Shown here piece after piece: positions 32,140-43,962 of a stretch of 64,000 nt of DNA. Origin of the DNA: Plantago major (Eukaryota > Streptophyta > Magnoliopsida > Lamiales > Plantaginaceae); contig CM048842.1 of assembly GCA_026545765.1 (NCBI GenBank), positions 22,656,667 through 22,720,666 on the forward strand, given 5' to 3'. The notes beneath the pieces are model-generated. The model saw nothing but the letters and a program-made list of their open reading frames with translations, ran no database searches and was not told the DNA's origin. The position numbers and the translations under genes are program-made. Each line of letters opens with the position of its first letter. The first letter of the stretch is position 1.

Positions 32140-34675
32140 ATGTCTTTAAGTGATGCTCCAATTCTCAAGCCAGAGAATTATGAGAAATGGAAGAACAACA
32201 TGATGCTCCACCTATAAGCCATTAGTGATGAAATGATCGAAGTAATAAAGAATGGCCCCATAGTCATTCAACAACTCAAGCAGGTCATGGAGGTTTCTAA
32301 TGATAGAGACAGAGTTCCCACTGATGAAGAACCAAGTGGTGGTTCCTCACAAACAGGTGCTTCAACCAGTGGAAGACCTACTGGTCAAGTTGTTTACGAG
32401 CCAAAGCCCAGAGAGCTCTAGACATCGAAAGATGCCAAGAGAAATCGACTGGATGGTCAGGCTCGCAATATCATCATACGTTCCACTCTAGAGCACATAC
32501 AGTGTAAACTGTGGGGTGCAAAAACGGCGAAAGTGGCCGGGCAACTGATTGAGGAAATTTGTGCCGGCACTGAGAAAATAAAGGAAAATAAGTTCGAAGT
32601 TTTGAAGCTCAAATTCAAAAACTTTAAACAAGGTCCCACAGAGACTCTTGAAGAACTAGATTTCCGGTTCACAACATTGATGTGTGAAATGGCTGCACTT
32701 CGTGAAAGTGAGAGATACTCTAACTCTGAAAAGGTTAAGACTATCGTGAGAAGCTTGAATCAAAACTGGGAACACACTCAGTATTTTTATTTCAACCAAG
32801 GAATGCCAAATATCACTCCAGTAGAACTCTTTTCCCACTTAGCTACTGTCAACTATGAAACTACTAAGAGAGAACAAACAATTGTTGAGAAAGTTCACAA
32901 TGTTGCTTTAGTAACACAAGGTACTTCTGAAAAGAAGGATACTAAGGAAATGATTGAGGAAGATGCTCTTGCTGTAAAGCAAATGAGAAAATATGTCAGT
33001 CGGGAGATTGAGAGAAGAAAAGCCAAAGAGAAGCTGAAAAAGCATCTAGGCTCAAACTATCACCAGTACAAAAATATGCAGCTGTCAAGCTTGCTGAACA
33101 AGCCGGCTCAGCAAGCATCTAGTACTGAGGAAGCAGAAATCGGAAACGATATCTGTTTCTATTGTCAGAAACCTGGTCATTTTAAAAGAGATTGCCCTGT
33201 TTTCAATAAGCTAAAGACAGGTGACAAGAAAGATAGAAGAAACTTCAAGAGAGGTTAGAGAGCTATGCTCACTGAAGAAAGGAAAAAGATTCAAATCCAA
33301 CTGGATGCTCTTGATATTGAGTCAGAATCTAAAGAAGAAGACTCAGATGATTCCAAACTACCTTCTCCAGAATTATGTGGCATCACTCATGAATTAGTTG
33401 ACTTTGGTCAAAAGAAAAAGGAAATATGCGGGGTTGCTGAGTTGATCTATCCAGATTGCTCCAACATTGAGCCTTGCCTAATGGCTGAGGAGGTAACCAA
33501 CATTTCTCAATTCATAACTTATGAGAGTGATGAGGAAGAAATCAGAGATTCAAAATATTTCAGAAGAGAACTTGATCTCTACAAAAGAGAATTGCAAATG
33601 GTCTGAGTTAGAGCCGACATTCTTGAAGAAGAAAAGAAATCTCTTGAGAAGGAAAATTCACAATTACTCAAGATATCTGAGAAAAAGGATGCTAAAAATG
33701 CATTTCTCAAAGCACAGATATCTGAAACAGAGAAGTTACACAGAAAGGCAATGGATATACTCCAAAAGGAAAATAAAGATCTTTTTTCTGAAAATGAGGA
33801 ACTCAAGAAGAAAGAACTATCTTTTCAATCCTATGCCAAAGCTTTTGACACTCTTACTGAAGTACACTCTTATTTAAGAGATCCTTCAGAAAAGGGAGGA
33901 CTTGGGCTGGACACACAAACAAATAGTTCTACCACTCTGAATAAGAGTGACGAAAGAATAACATTTGTTAGTGCTCAGCAAGATGGTTCCCAAATAACAT
34001 ATAGCATTGGTCAGAAAGCTAAGGTTGTTGACAAAGGAAAGGCAGTTGCGACCAAACCTTTATGGGAAAAACAAGTCCAAAAGAAAACTGCTGGGAACGT
34101 TTATGTAAAGAAACATAACACTGAAAAGTGTAATCACCCACAGTGCTATGTTTCTCAGAAAGGAAAAATTGCAGGAGCTGGCAAATTTTCCAATATCACG
34201 TTTTCTGGAAAGAAAGACGTTCCAGAGACTAGGAAAGCTGCTGAGAAAAGAACTCAGACAGCACCAGGTGCTCGAAATGGCATTGGCTATAAAGCCATCG
34301 GGAAACAACTCGCTCATGAGTATAAACAAGAGCAAGAACGATGGATGAAAGCCAGGATTGAACATAGCAGTCATCAAAAGTGGAAGAAAGAACAGGTTAC
34401 GACCACTCTGAATGCTAGGGCTAGAAGAAGTCTGGCAAGGAAAGCCAAGTTTCCTGAAAAGCAGACTCAGCAACTTAACAGGTATCTGAAAGCACCACGA
34501 GGAGGACCAAGGAACACACCAAGAAGGAAAATAGCATTAAATGATAATGACTCATTTAATCCCTCCTTATGTTCCAACAAGACAAAAGAATATCCCAAGG
34601 AAGTTCATTCAGAAATGGATTCCTACAGGGAGATTCTTTAGTCCAGAAGGTTCCATTATTGGAATGAGAGCCTAA
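32140..34675 (+). pseudogene. gag: Element C gag, several stops
   Basis: ATG at 32140 (Met-Ser-Leu-Ser-Asp-Ala) supports the same start in B. The domain order matches B Gag: NYEKWKNNM motif, Copia gag domain (about 32400-33000), zinc knuckle CFYCQKPGHFKRDC (about 33160-33205), acidic stretch, coiled coil (33560-33880), basic tail. In-frame stops fall near 32215, 32418, 33256 and 33603, at least three of them explained by C-to-T or G-to-A change. The natural stop is TAA 34673-34675. Confidence 0.88.
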
Positions 34676-34699
34676 CTCCATATTTCCTGTCTTGTGCAG
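34671..34699 (+). promoter_or_regulatory. Element C gag-pol junction
   Basis: CCTAACTCC contains the gag TAA and a branch-point-like CTAAC. It is followed by a pyrimidine-rich run to TTGTGCAG (ending 34699). Pol continues in the same frame. Confidence 0.45.
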
Positions 34700-35100
34700 A
34701 ACACTCTGAGGAAGAACCCGAAGTGGCATTTTGATAGTGGATGTGGGAAGAACATGACAGGAGACAAAGCAAATCTGATTAACTACAGAAAATGCGATAA
34801 AGGACCAATTATTAGGTTTGCTGGAGGAGATGAAAATCCAACCATAGGATTTGACAATCTGAAGTTTGGAGCTCTTACAATCTCTAAAGTACTACATGTA
34901 AAGGGATTGAAATATAATCTCCTAAGCATGAGTAAATTGGTAGACAAAGGGTACACTGTCAAGATCAAGTCAAAACTATGCAAATTAATTGACAATGAGT
35001 CAAAGTAGAAAGTCTTGGTTGCTAGGCGAAAAGGAAATCTTTATGTTGCTGACTGGGCATCTGCCACAACTGAAGAATGTCTCATGGTGAGTCAATCCGC
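34676..35100 (+). pseudogene. pol: Element C pol, protease
   Basis: Protease with FDSGCGKNMTG (near 34731), continuing through FAGGDENPTIGF, HVKGLKYNLLSMSKLVDKGY and KLCKLIDNES to a TAG at 35006-35008. This block covers the site where B inserted in A, and so shows what the uninterrupted sequence looks like. Confidence 0.88.
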
Positions 35101-36387
35101 CACATCAAGAAAAAGCTATGGCATAAAAGAATGAGTCACTTGAACTTCAAAACTCTGAACAAGCTAGCCAAGAAAGAATTGGTGGTTGGTTTACCCAAAA
35201 TGGTATATAGAAAAGATGGTATATGCTCAGCTTGCCAAATGGGAAAACAATCCAAAACATCTTTCAAGTCTAAAACTAGACACTCCAGTGAAAGGCCACT
35301 GCAAATGCTACATATGGATCTTTTTGAATCCTCTGTAACTAGCTATGTAGGAAAGAAGTATGGTCTGGTTGTTGTTGATGATTACTCAAGATTCACTTGG
35401 GTTGTATTTCTCAAACAAAAATCTGATGCAAGGGTTGAGATACCCAACTTGCTGAATAAGCTTGAAGTCATGAAAAATGACAAGGTATCTGTAATTAGAA
35501 CAGGCCATGGTACTGAGTTTGTGAACCAGTACATAAAAGAGTTTTGTACCTGCAAAGGTATACAACATCAACTATCTTCCGTATGGACACCACAACAAAA
35601 TGGTGTTGCTGAAAGGAAGAATAGAACCCTAAAAGAAGCAGCAAGAACAATGCTTGCTGACACTGAAATAAGTGAAATCTATTGGGTTGAAGCTGTTAAC
35701 ACAGCCTACTACACTCAAAATAGATGTTTGATTAACAAACACCATGACAAAACTCCTTATGAACTTTTGATTGGTAGACCCCCTAGTATCAAACATCTAA
35801 GGGTGTTTGGTTGTAGAAGTTTTGTTCTTAACAATGGAAAAGAATACTTGAGACATTTCAACCAAAAGCAGATGGAGTATTTCTTGGTTATTCTCTGAAT
35901 AGCAAAGCCTTCAGAATCTACAACAAAAGAACGCAAAAGATTGAAGAATATGTTCATGTTGTCTTCTACGAAGGAAACAAGAAAGTACTCTTGAATGAAG
36001 AATTCTCAAATAGGTTCAAAGAACTAATGATTAAAGATTCTGAAGAAGAATCCTCAAAACAAAACTCTATCATTCACTTAGCGGATGAATCTGACAATGA
36101 AAAGCAACCATTGCTTAGTAACAACCAGATGACTCTAAGACATGATGAAGAATTTCCTATGAGAATTTCAGAAATGGAACAGGTTACTGAGAACCTTCAT
36201 TATGAAGAGGTTTCCGAGAATGAGATTGCTGAAAATCAAATTACAGATATCTCCAACACTGAAAAAGTGTCAGATATCCATGGTATTTCCCACGTGTCAG
36301 ATCAGATACTGCACAAGTATCCTATCAAGATCATATTGATCACATTCAGATCAAAATGATATTGATCCTACTAGTTCAAAACCCATT
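35077..36387 (+). pseudogene. pol: Element C pol, integrase and linker
   Basis: Open 35077-35898: WHKRMSHLNF...CSACQMG zinc-binding segment, LHMDLFES with the first Asp, then RTGHGTEF where the second catalytic Asp is replaced by Gly (GGC at 35503-35505), then NGVAERKNRT with the Glu. A 1-nt loss near 35853 shifts the frame within the CFVLNNGK-EYLRTFQ stretch. The linker follows at 35991-36359. With the catalytic triad broken this integrase should be inactive. Confidence 0.88.
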
Positions 36388-36735
36388 ATGAAATGGATAA
36401 GAAATCATCCTGCCAAGGATGTGATCGGTCCTTTAGACCAAGGAGTTAGAACTAGGAGAGCAATTGCTGACTCTCTTTATGGATGTTTCATCTCAAATAT
36501 TGAACCTAAAACTATAGAAGAAGCATTGAAGGATCAAGATTGGATCTCTGCAATGCAAGAGGAGTTGGATCAATTTGAGAGAAACAAAGTCTGGAAACTG
36601 GTTCCATTTGTTGACGGAATATCTGTAATTGGAACCAAGTGGGTTTTCAGAAATAATATGAATGATTCTGGTGAAATAACCAGAAACAAAGCAAGGATGG
36701 TTGCCAAGGGATTCACCCAGACAGAAGGACTTGAT
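36388..36735 (+). pseudogene. pol: Element C pol, RT N-terminus ending at a deletion junction
   Basis: The conserved RT start (WIRNHPAKDVIGP...[35 protein letters not shown]) reads directly into RNase H (DRKSTSGTCQFLGARL). A has about 872 bp between the equivalent points (19772 and 20644). The junction at 36730-36735 reads CTTGAT, which is present or nearly so at both ends in A (CTAGAT and CTTGAT), consistent with microhomology. The palm domain with YVDD is absent. Confidence 0.9.
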
Positions 36736-37183
36736 AGAAAAAGCACCTCAGGAACTTGTCAATTTCTTGGTGCCAGATTAATATCATGGTTTAGCAAGAA
36801 ACAAAACTCAATTGCCACATCTACCACAGAGGCTGAATATATTGTTGCTGGGTGTTGTGTTTCACAGATATTGTGGATACAACAACAACTCAGAGACTAT
36901 GGGGTGAATGAAGAGAAAACTCCGATTTTCTGTGACAACACAAGTGCTATTGCCATATAACTCATAATCCTAAGTTTCATGCAAGAACAAAGCACATTGA
37001 TGTTAGACACCACTTCATTAGAGACCATGTTGAAAAAGACAATATAGATATACTCAAGATTGGTACTGAAGACCAACTTGTAGATATCTTTACAAAGCCT
37101 TTGCAAGAAAGCAGGTTCTTAACCTTGAGACATAGTCTTGGGTTAATGGAGCTACCAAAGGAACTGAAAAGTTCTAATCTCTG
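36736..37183 (+). pseudogene. pol: Element C pol, RNase H
   Basis: FLGARLISWFSKKQNSIATSTTEAEYI, ILWIQQQLRDYG and CDNTSAIAI, then a stop at 36958-36960 caused by a small change. The remainder (HARTKHIDVRHHF...DQLVDIFTKPLQ) follows in another frame to the TGA at 37182-37184. It lacks the first RNase H strand (DADYAG), removed with the RT deletion. Confidence 0.85.
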
Positions 37184-37480
37184 AGGCAGAAATTCAGAAA
37201 GGAGAAAGATATATGGAACGGGCATCTAGATATTCAAGGCAAAAAGGTATCTGAGACGGGAACTCATATACTAAAAGAAGCTAAAAAAATGTGAAGTGAG
37301 ACAGGAACTCAGTATGATTGAGAAAGGAAAAAGGAGAGATAAGATATCTGGAACAAGAATCCAGAATATCAAAGGCAAAAGGTGAAACACATAGCAAACA
37401 AGTATCTGAGACGGGTACTCAGATATCAAAGGCTAAAGGGTTAAATGGCTATTTGAAGATTTCTAAGACAGGTACTCAGA
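37180..37480 (+). repeat. Hairpin array after pol, element C (seven hairpins)
   Basis: Hairpins at 37180-37198, 37209-37233, 37247-37271, 37296-37312, 37343-37370, 37403-37425 and 37462-37480. The best has arms TATCTGAG and CTCAGATA around loop ACGGGTA (37403-37425). Others use ATATATGGA/TCTAGATAT around ACGGGCA, and GATATCTGGA with TCCAGAATATC around ACAAGAA. All loops are seven bases and most start ACRGG. C has the most copies. Confidence 0.82.
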
Positions 37481-38127
37481 TATCTAGATCACTCGGTGAG
37501 GGGGAACACAAAAGAGAATAGTACAACTGTCTGCAGTCAACTACTCTCTTGAAATTTGTATTATTTCTATCTTTGTGTAAAACATGAACAGATACTGAGT
37601 GTGAGATAGACTCAGATACAAAAATGTCCCTTAGTCACACAGAAGAGATGTGATTCAGATAGCTAATCGCCAAAATTCATTAATTGGGCACAATTACATA
37701 GGTTGATTGTGATCATTGCTGGAAAAGCAATCCCAACCATTTATGAAATGGGCGTTCCATTTTAAAGGCCGAGATTAATTCTCTGTGAAATAGTGGACTG
37801 TAAAAATTCAGACGTGGCCCACTAAGCATTTAATGCAAACCGAATTTTACCCACGCCTTACTGTACGTACACAGATACAAATGCACAAAATTAATTTGTG
37901 TATTTTTGCCTATTGGAATTACACTGCTATATATATAGGATTTTGGCAAAAGAAATCACTTTCGCCTAATCCTACATTTGCTCTTGCACAAAAACTGCAA
38001 AATACTCTCAAATCTCCCTGCAATTTTCTCTGCAACTACTGATTCTCTCTTAGTTTTTCTGCAAAGAATCACTAATTTCCTACCTTAATCTCTTCTCGTT
38101 TTTTCAAAAACTTCACTATTTAAAGAG
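37481..38127 (+). promoter_or_regulatory. Conserved leader and putative internal promoter of element C extra gene
   Basis: Non-coding. It carries the TATA-like CTATATATAGG at 37927-37937, about 190 bp before ATG 38128, in the context ...AGGATTTTGGCAAAAG that A and B share. The stretch TCATTAATTGGGCACAATTA (near 37676) is also shared. Confidence 0.5.
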
Positions 38128-39213
38128 ATGGCTCCCAAACGTGCTTCTACTCAGAAATCCCAAGCTACTACATCTGGTACTGCTGAAAAGCAAGCACCAG
38201 TGCTGGTTATAACAAACAATCGGTTGATTGGAGAGTTCAATCCTGATCATTGGACTTCAAATCACAGGATGATTTGGGGTGGTGCCATGATTGAGGAATA
38301 CCTGGTAGCTGCAATAGAAAACCAGACTGACAGAAAGTTAGTACTTGATATGCTTGAAAAGGCACAAATCAAGGGCTTTCTATCTGCTCTTCCCAGTGGA
38401 GTTTCTTCACTGGATGTCCTGGAGTTTTACAACAACTCCACAATTATTTCCAAAGTCTCTGAAGGCACTGAGACAGTGTCTATCAAGACCAAAGTCCAAG
38501 GACAAGAAATCATGTTGGACGAAACAACTTTTTGTGAGCTGTTTGAACTTCAAAATTTTGGAAAGGATTTTGAAATTGACACCAAGGATGAAGATCTCCT
38601 TGAAGGTGTGAAGCAACTATACAGTGATGTGTGCGATCTTGACAAGCCAGACACACCCATCGACTTTAAGCTTGCTGACATAAGGACCAGACATATGTTG
38701 GTCCACTGGGATGTGTTGGCATGTATCCTTCACAGATGCTTTGATGGTGTACAAGGAGGTGCTGACCAGATAAGTCAAGAACACTGGATGATGATCTTCT
38801 TGTTGAATCAACAAGACAAAAGGCTGGAAAACCCTTGTAATTGGGGGAAGTACGCCTTCATGAAATTTGTGAAGAAAATATAAGGCTTTGAGCCTAAAAT
38901 CGTTAAGGGCCTTGCTGAGCCAAAAGCCACAGTAAGCTATGGACTGAAGATTTGCTACTTACTGGAGTGCCTTGGCATTGAGCTCAGAGAGACGGCAGAC
39001 ATTGCCAATAGTAATCTACTCTACAAATATGAGTATACAAACATGATGAAAAAGGTTACTGCATCTCATAAAGGTTTCAAGAAACGAAAGACTGATGAGG
39101 TATCTGAAGGTTCCATTGCGACCAAAATGCCCAGAACTTCACAAAAGAAGTCTGCTAGCAAATCAGAAGGCATACCCATTATGGATGTCAACTCTCAGAT
39201 ACCTGCCGCCACT

Positions 39214-39320
39214 GCTGATGAACTCATCAATGCTGCTAAGACCACTGCTGATGAACTCATCAATGCAGATGAACTCATCAATGCTGCAGAGTGCCTTGCT
39301 GATGAACTTATCAATGCTGA
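39214..39320 (+). repeat. Ala-Asp-Glu-Leu-Ile-Asn-Ala tandem repeat coding sequence, element C
   Basis: Four units spelled GCTGATGAACTCATCAATGC or close variants, with spacers of 0-4 residues. Related to the five-unit array in A. Confidence 0.83.
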
Positions 39321-39975
39321 TAAAAGCAGTGAGAAACTTCAAACTCTCTCTGCAGAAGCAGCAGGGATTGTTGATAACTCCGTTCCAGATTTCGATGACG
39401 AATCAGACAAGGAGGAGAAGATCCCAGCCCCCAAGGTTACTGAAAAGGTAACGAAGGCCAAGGAGAAGAGGAACAAAAGGTCCAAGGTTGCTGAGCAAGC
39501 ACCTATAGCAAAGGTTGTTGGTGCCAACACACCATCAGGGAAAGTCACGTATAAACAACTTCAAGAAGCCCTGATGAGTGGTGACCTAGTGTTGGTAGAC
39601 GCTGACGTCAACACCACATTAAAAATCTGGAAGAGCTCTCAAATGCTCAAACCTCTGCTTCCAGACAACCACAACAACCACAACCACAACAGCCACAAGT
39701 GGTTGATGAAATGGTCAATGAACTCCATTTCGACATGCCAGCAATACAATATGTTGAAGAAAAATCCTGCAAATGAGCAGGTTCCCCAACTCCTAGAGAG
39801 GGATCAAACTGAGACACCTGCTCAGAATGATCAAACAGGGGAGGCAACTGAGTTAGTCACTCAGAAAAGGTCTAAAGTACCTGAAACTTCAAACAAAGAA
39901 GCTGAAATGGAACAACAAGACAAAAGCATAGAAGGGTCACAAGTTCCAGAGACCAATCAGCCTGACACTGCTCAG

Positions 39976-40782
39976 GTAGTTGAATGGTTTAACTCTCTAC
40001 TTGTGAAATTTTATGTTTATAAATCTTGTTACTTATAAAAATTTCTTTGTTACAGGCTGAACTAGAAACACAACATCAAGAGGAAGCTGCAAAGTTTGCC
40101 TCAGAATTTGAGAAGGAGGCTTCCATAGCCTCACCACTTAAGGAACAGGAGCCTGTCTCACAGGTAGAAGAAAGTTCCTTAAGATATAACATCTCAGATA
40201 TATGCTTTATACACATGAATAATACTAAAGTGTTTGTTCTAATAGGCTCCAACTGAGAATAAAAATGGAGAGACTGAAAAGTCTATCTCTTCAGAGAAGA
40301 ATCCAGAGACTTTCAAGGTCTCTGAGAAACAAGTATCTGAACCTTCTATTGAGAATGTATATAATTCAGATACCTATAATCTTCAAAGATAAATCTCTGA
40401 TCATTTTTCTCAAACTAATACTTTCTATTTATAGGTTCAAAAAGAAGTAGACGTTGCTGGGGAATTGCCCACTCAATCCCCGCAACCAATGGAAATTGAT
40501 GAGGCATCAAAGCTTTCATCACAAGAAAAACTTCCAGAGACTACACAAGTCTCTGATAGACAAATATCTGAGCCTCCTATTGTGGAGGTAATTGACTTCT
40601 CAGATAACTAAAATTGTCTAACGTAGTTTTCTTGCTCAAAATTTTCAAAGTGTTGTTTTTAATCCCAGGTTCAAGTAGAAAGAAAGATCATTGAGGATCA
40701 GGCTTCTCAGTCTCCTCCTCATATCCAGATATCTGAGGCACCTGGAACCTCAGTAGTCAAGTCATCTAAGCCTGTCACACAG
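39976..40782 (+). other. Intron cluster of element C extra gene
   Basis: Introns 39976-40055 (80 nt), 40164-40245 (82), 40357-40434 (78) and 40588-40668 (81), all GT...AG and phase 0, separating exons of 108, 111 and 153 nt. The next junction (40782/40783) has the A and B exon borders fused directly: ...CACACAG then GCTCAAACAAG. Confidence 0.82.
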
Positions 40783-43566
40783 GCTCAAACAAGTGCTACT
40801 AAGGTCCCTGTTGATAAGAATAAGGACCTGCTTCCTTTCTTCAAGGAATACACTTTGCCAAAGCACCTAAAATACTTCAAGAAATGGCAAAAGCATGCTC
40901 CGATCTATCTGAGATCATTAAGGTGACTGATCACCCCATAAGGAGAGCACGAGCCCTTGACTTGGAAAATTATGTCCATGCCATGTTCCCCACTGAACAA
41001 TACTCTTTTGGAACATTAATGCATAAGGACTTCGTCAAGGAAGTGGCCAGAAAGCTTATTCAAGCTTTTAACCAAGCAGATGGTCAGACCAGAATGCAGA
41101 TGGCATTCAAGCCTACTTTGACCTAAACTCTACAATTCATACCCTCTGAGCAAGAGGAAGTTAATGGGCAAATGGTCACTATTCCAGAAGTGATCAATCT
41201 GGTCTCTAAAGATGAAGAAGAGAAGGAGACTGATAGAATGACTATGAAGAACCTCCTTCTGACCATCACAAGGATGAGGATGATAAGAAGGATGATGATG
41301 ATGCCCCTGTCCCAGGGAAAGGAGGGATTGCACAAGGCAATAATACCTTAGTTGCTGAAAAGCACACTGAGAGGACGTCACAAAAATCCCCTCTTCCATC
41401 TCCTCAGAAATCTACCCATCCATCTCCCCAACAAAAAGACTCTACTGAACAAGTAGTTGATCACTCTGAGGACAACACTTAGAAAATATTGGATGCACAA
41501 GCCAGAGTTGCTCAACTCAAACAACTGTTAGAGGAAGAACAACAGCTACATCTTCAACTGGAAGAAAAGATAGCTGAATCCAGAGTCAAGCTAGATAAAC
41601 TTGAAGAACAAACGCGCAAAGAAACGCAAGCTTACTCTGAGATTAAAGGGCTCCGGGACGCTGTTGATTATATTGCTAAGGAGCTAGATACTGAACAAGT
41701 ATCTGAAGAAAAGCATGATGCTAAGGCTACATCTTCACCAAAGAAACCATCCTCGAAAGGCAAGAAACCCATATCTGAGATGGTTGCCGCCTTCAGAAAC
41801 CTTGATGAAGAAGTACAAAAGGATGAAGATCACTAGGCTGATGACTTAGATCATGAAGAAGACAAGGCATTGGCAGAACACCGCAATGAACACTTAGCGG
41901 TTTCTCATTTGAGAAGGTAGCTGATTGCTCCTGAAATCTTCAGCAAACTGTCAAATGTCAACTCCAATGAATACTTGAACATATATCAAGTACTGGCTAA
42001 ATTGAAAAAGGAGTTGTCTTCTCAAGATAAAGCCGCCATTGCATCAGTCCCTGCTGAAATGAAAAAGTTCACTAAGTTAATCACTCAAAGAACAACAAGC
42101 TTGGTCATTGCTCAGAGAGACCTAGGCATGGTGAGGGATGATGACAATAATCTTGCTGAAAAAGCCCTCAATGAGGCTAGCTATGTTGCTGGAAAAGCCC
42201 ATGCTACTCAAGGCCCACTGGCAGAGCTTACTGATAAGGAAACAGGTCTTATCAAACAAAATCAGGAGCTCAAGGCCAATCTGGAACAGTTGGTTGCTGC
42301 TTACAACTATCTGCAAGGCAACTTTGACTCCCTTTCAGAATCCTTTGTGATTCTTAGTCAGTCAACAATGACTAAGGGGGAAGGATTTCAAGGTGCTCAG
42401 AGAGGAAGAGAAAACAAAAGAAAATCTGAACAACCACCTCTCAGAATAAATGAGCCCTCCTCCAGTTAGACTGCTCTACAGATAGTGGACACCACTCAGC
42501 AACTTCCTGAAAAAGGAATGACAACAAGGGCCAGGGCACAGAAACCTCCAAGGAGTACCAAGGCTCCAAGGAGAAGACAAGTAAGAGGGATTGATGAGTC
42601 TTCTGAAGAAGAAGACAAGTAAGAGGGATTGATGAGTCTTCTGAAGAAGAAGAAGAAGAAGGCCAAATCAAATCCCAGGGCAATGAAGAAGGCTGCAAAA
42701 TTTTCACAAGAATTGATGATGATGATGAAGAGACTGATGAAGATGAAGCTCCTCTTCACAGAAAAAGAAAAATGGTTGATAGCCTATCTGAGCCCATAGC
42801 TCCAAAGCCTTTGGCAGCTAAAACACCATCTGGAAATACCAAGTCAATCCAGGGTGGTTCTTCAAGCAATCCCCCAAGGGAGAATTCAAGACAAAGGAGG
42901 AACAGGATGTGAGCTGAACAAAGAAAACTTCAACTACCACTCAGGCCTGAAGAAGCCAAGATTGAGTATGTGAAGAGCAATAATGACTCCTCTGTCTACA
43001 GATGCATTAATTAGAAGAATGGCTACTGGATTCTGGAACTCAAGCACTTACTGGTAAACGAAAAATTTCCAGAACCAATCCATAAATAGCTCATGGCATG
43101 GAGAAAAGACAAGCCAGTCTTGATTAATACCAACCACATCAAAGCCTGGTTGGATTTTGAAGTAATCAAGAGAATAGAAGCCATGAAAAAGGACCTCTCA
43201 GATGATTGTCCTTATGGAAAGCCAGATGATGTGCACAGAATTCCCAACATCACTGGAAGAGGCACAAGATCAAGACTTGTTGTGGAACCCTATGAGTCTT
43301 TCTACATGACTGAAGATCAATACAAGGGTGACATCAGATATCTGAAGATCATATATGAATACTTCAAGCTATCAGATATCAGAATCGAGCATGCCTGGAA
43401 GTGGGGAAAGTATCTGTGGGTCAAGTATTTTTTCAAGAGAAATCCCACCAAAACCTACAAGGAAGTCTGTGGATTTGCCAGAAACACTAAGATGATAGTC
43501 AGGACTTTGCTCTTTGACTACTCAGATGATATCAAAAGGTTTGAGGATAGGGAATTTGCAAATTGA

Positions 43567-43947
43567 TCCATAGATCTGCTGATTGAAGATCTTGAAGATC
43601 TTGAAGACTTGAAGACTAGTTTATTAGGATGTCTACTTGGAGCTTGGTCACTCCTGTTGTCCTAATTTAACTAAGTGTTTTCTATCTTGCCAAATGTACT
43701 TTATTGTTCTATCATTGTAAAAGTTATCTGTAAACTTTCTTTGTAACATATCTGATGAACCTACTCTCAGATATCAATCTATAAAAAGATAACTTGTCAG
43801 CAAAGATCACACCTTGTGATTTGGTTGATGTTTATTTTCTGCACTTAATTAAAATTAATTGAAAAGATCATAAGAATTGATTAAGTGTTAGATTGTTCCC
43901 TCTTCCAAGTTGTAATAGGTTTTAAAGATAGTCATCGTTGACTGATC
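43567..43947 (+). other. Element C 3' untranslated region of the extra gene
   Basis: Non-coding. It begins with tandem GAAGATCTT/GAAGACTT words (43587-43618), then sequence shared with A up to the polypurine tract. Confidence 0.7.
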
Positions 43948-43962
43948 AAAAAGGGGGAAATT
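43948..43962 (+). promoter_or_regulatory. Element C polypurine tract
   Basis: AAAAAGGGGGAAATT immediately before the 3' LTR, identical to B. Confidence 0.92.

Larger units (their letters stand above)
38128..43566 (+). pseudogene. Element C extra gene (post-pol, multi-exon), decayed
   Basis: ATG 38128. Exon 1 is 38128-39975 (616 codons, one in-frame stop at 38881); exons 2-4 are 40056-40163, 40246-40356 and 40435-40587; exon 5 (from 40669) runs directly into what is exon 6 in A and B, because the fifth intron is absent at 40782/40783. The total would be about 1,700 codons. Domains as in A: N-terminal domain (38200-38900) with FCELFELQNFGKDFE and LACILHRCFDGVQGG; basic KKRKTDE; ADELINA repeats; Glu/Ser modules; LPKHLKYFKKW domain; coiled coil (41489-41700); C-terminal domain (43093-43566) with AWRKDKPVLINTNHIKAWLDFE. 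Breaks: a frameshift near 40892 and stops near 41124, 41480, 41836, 42468 and 43087. A local 29-bp duplication at 42591-42642 repeats the AGACAAGTAAGAGGGATTGA segment. Function unknown. Confidence 0.72.

Noticed and set aside
21918..43566. Calling the post-pol gene a retroviral-type envelope
   Set aside because: No signal peptide, transmembrane segment or fusion-like region is visible; the protein is charged, coiled-coil and repeat-rich. The env-like label rests on position only.
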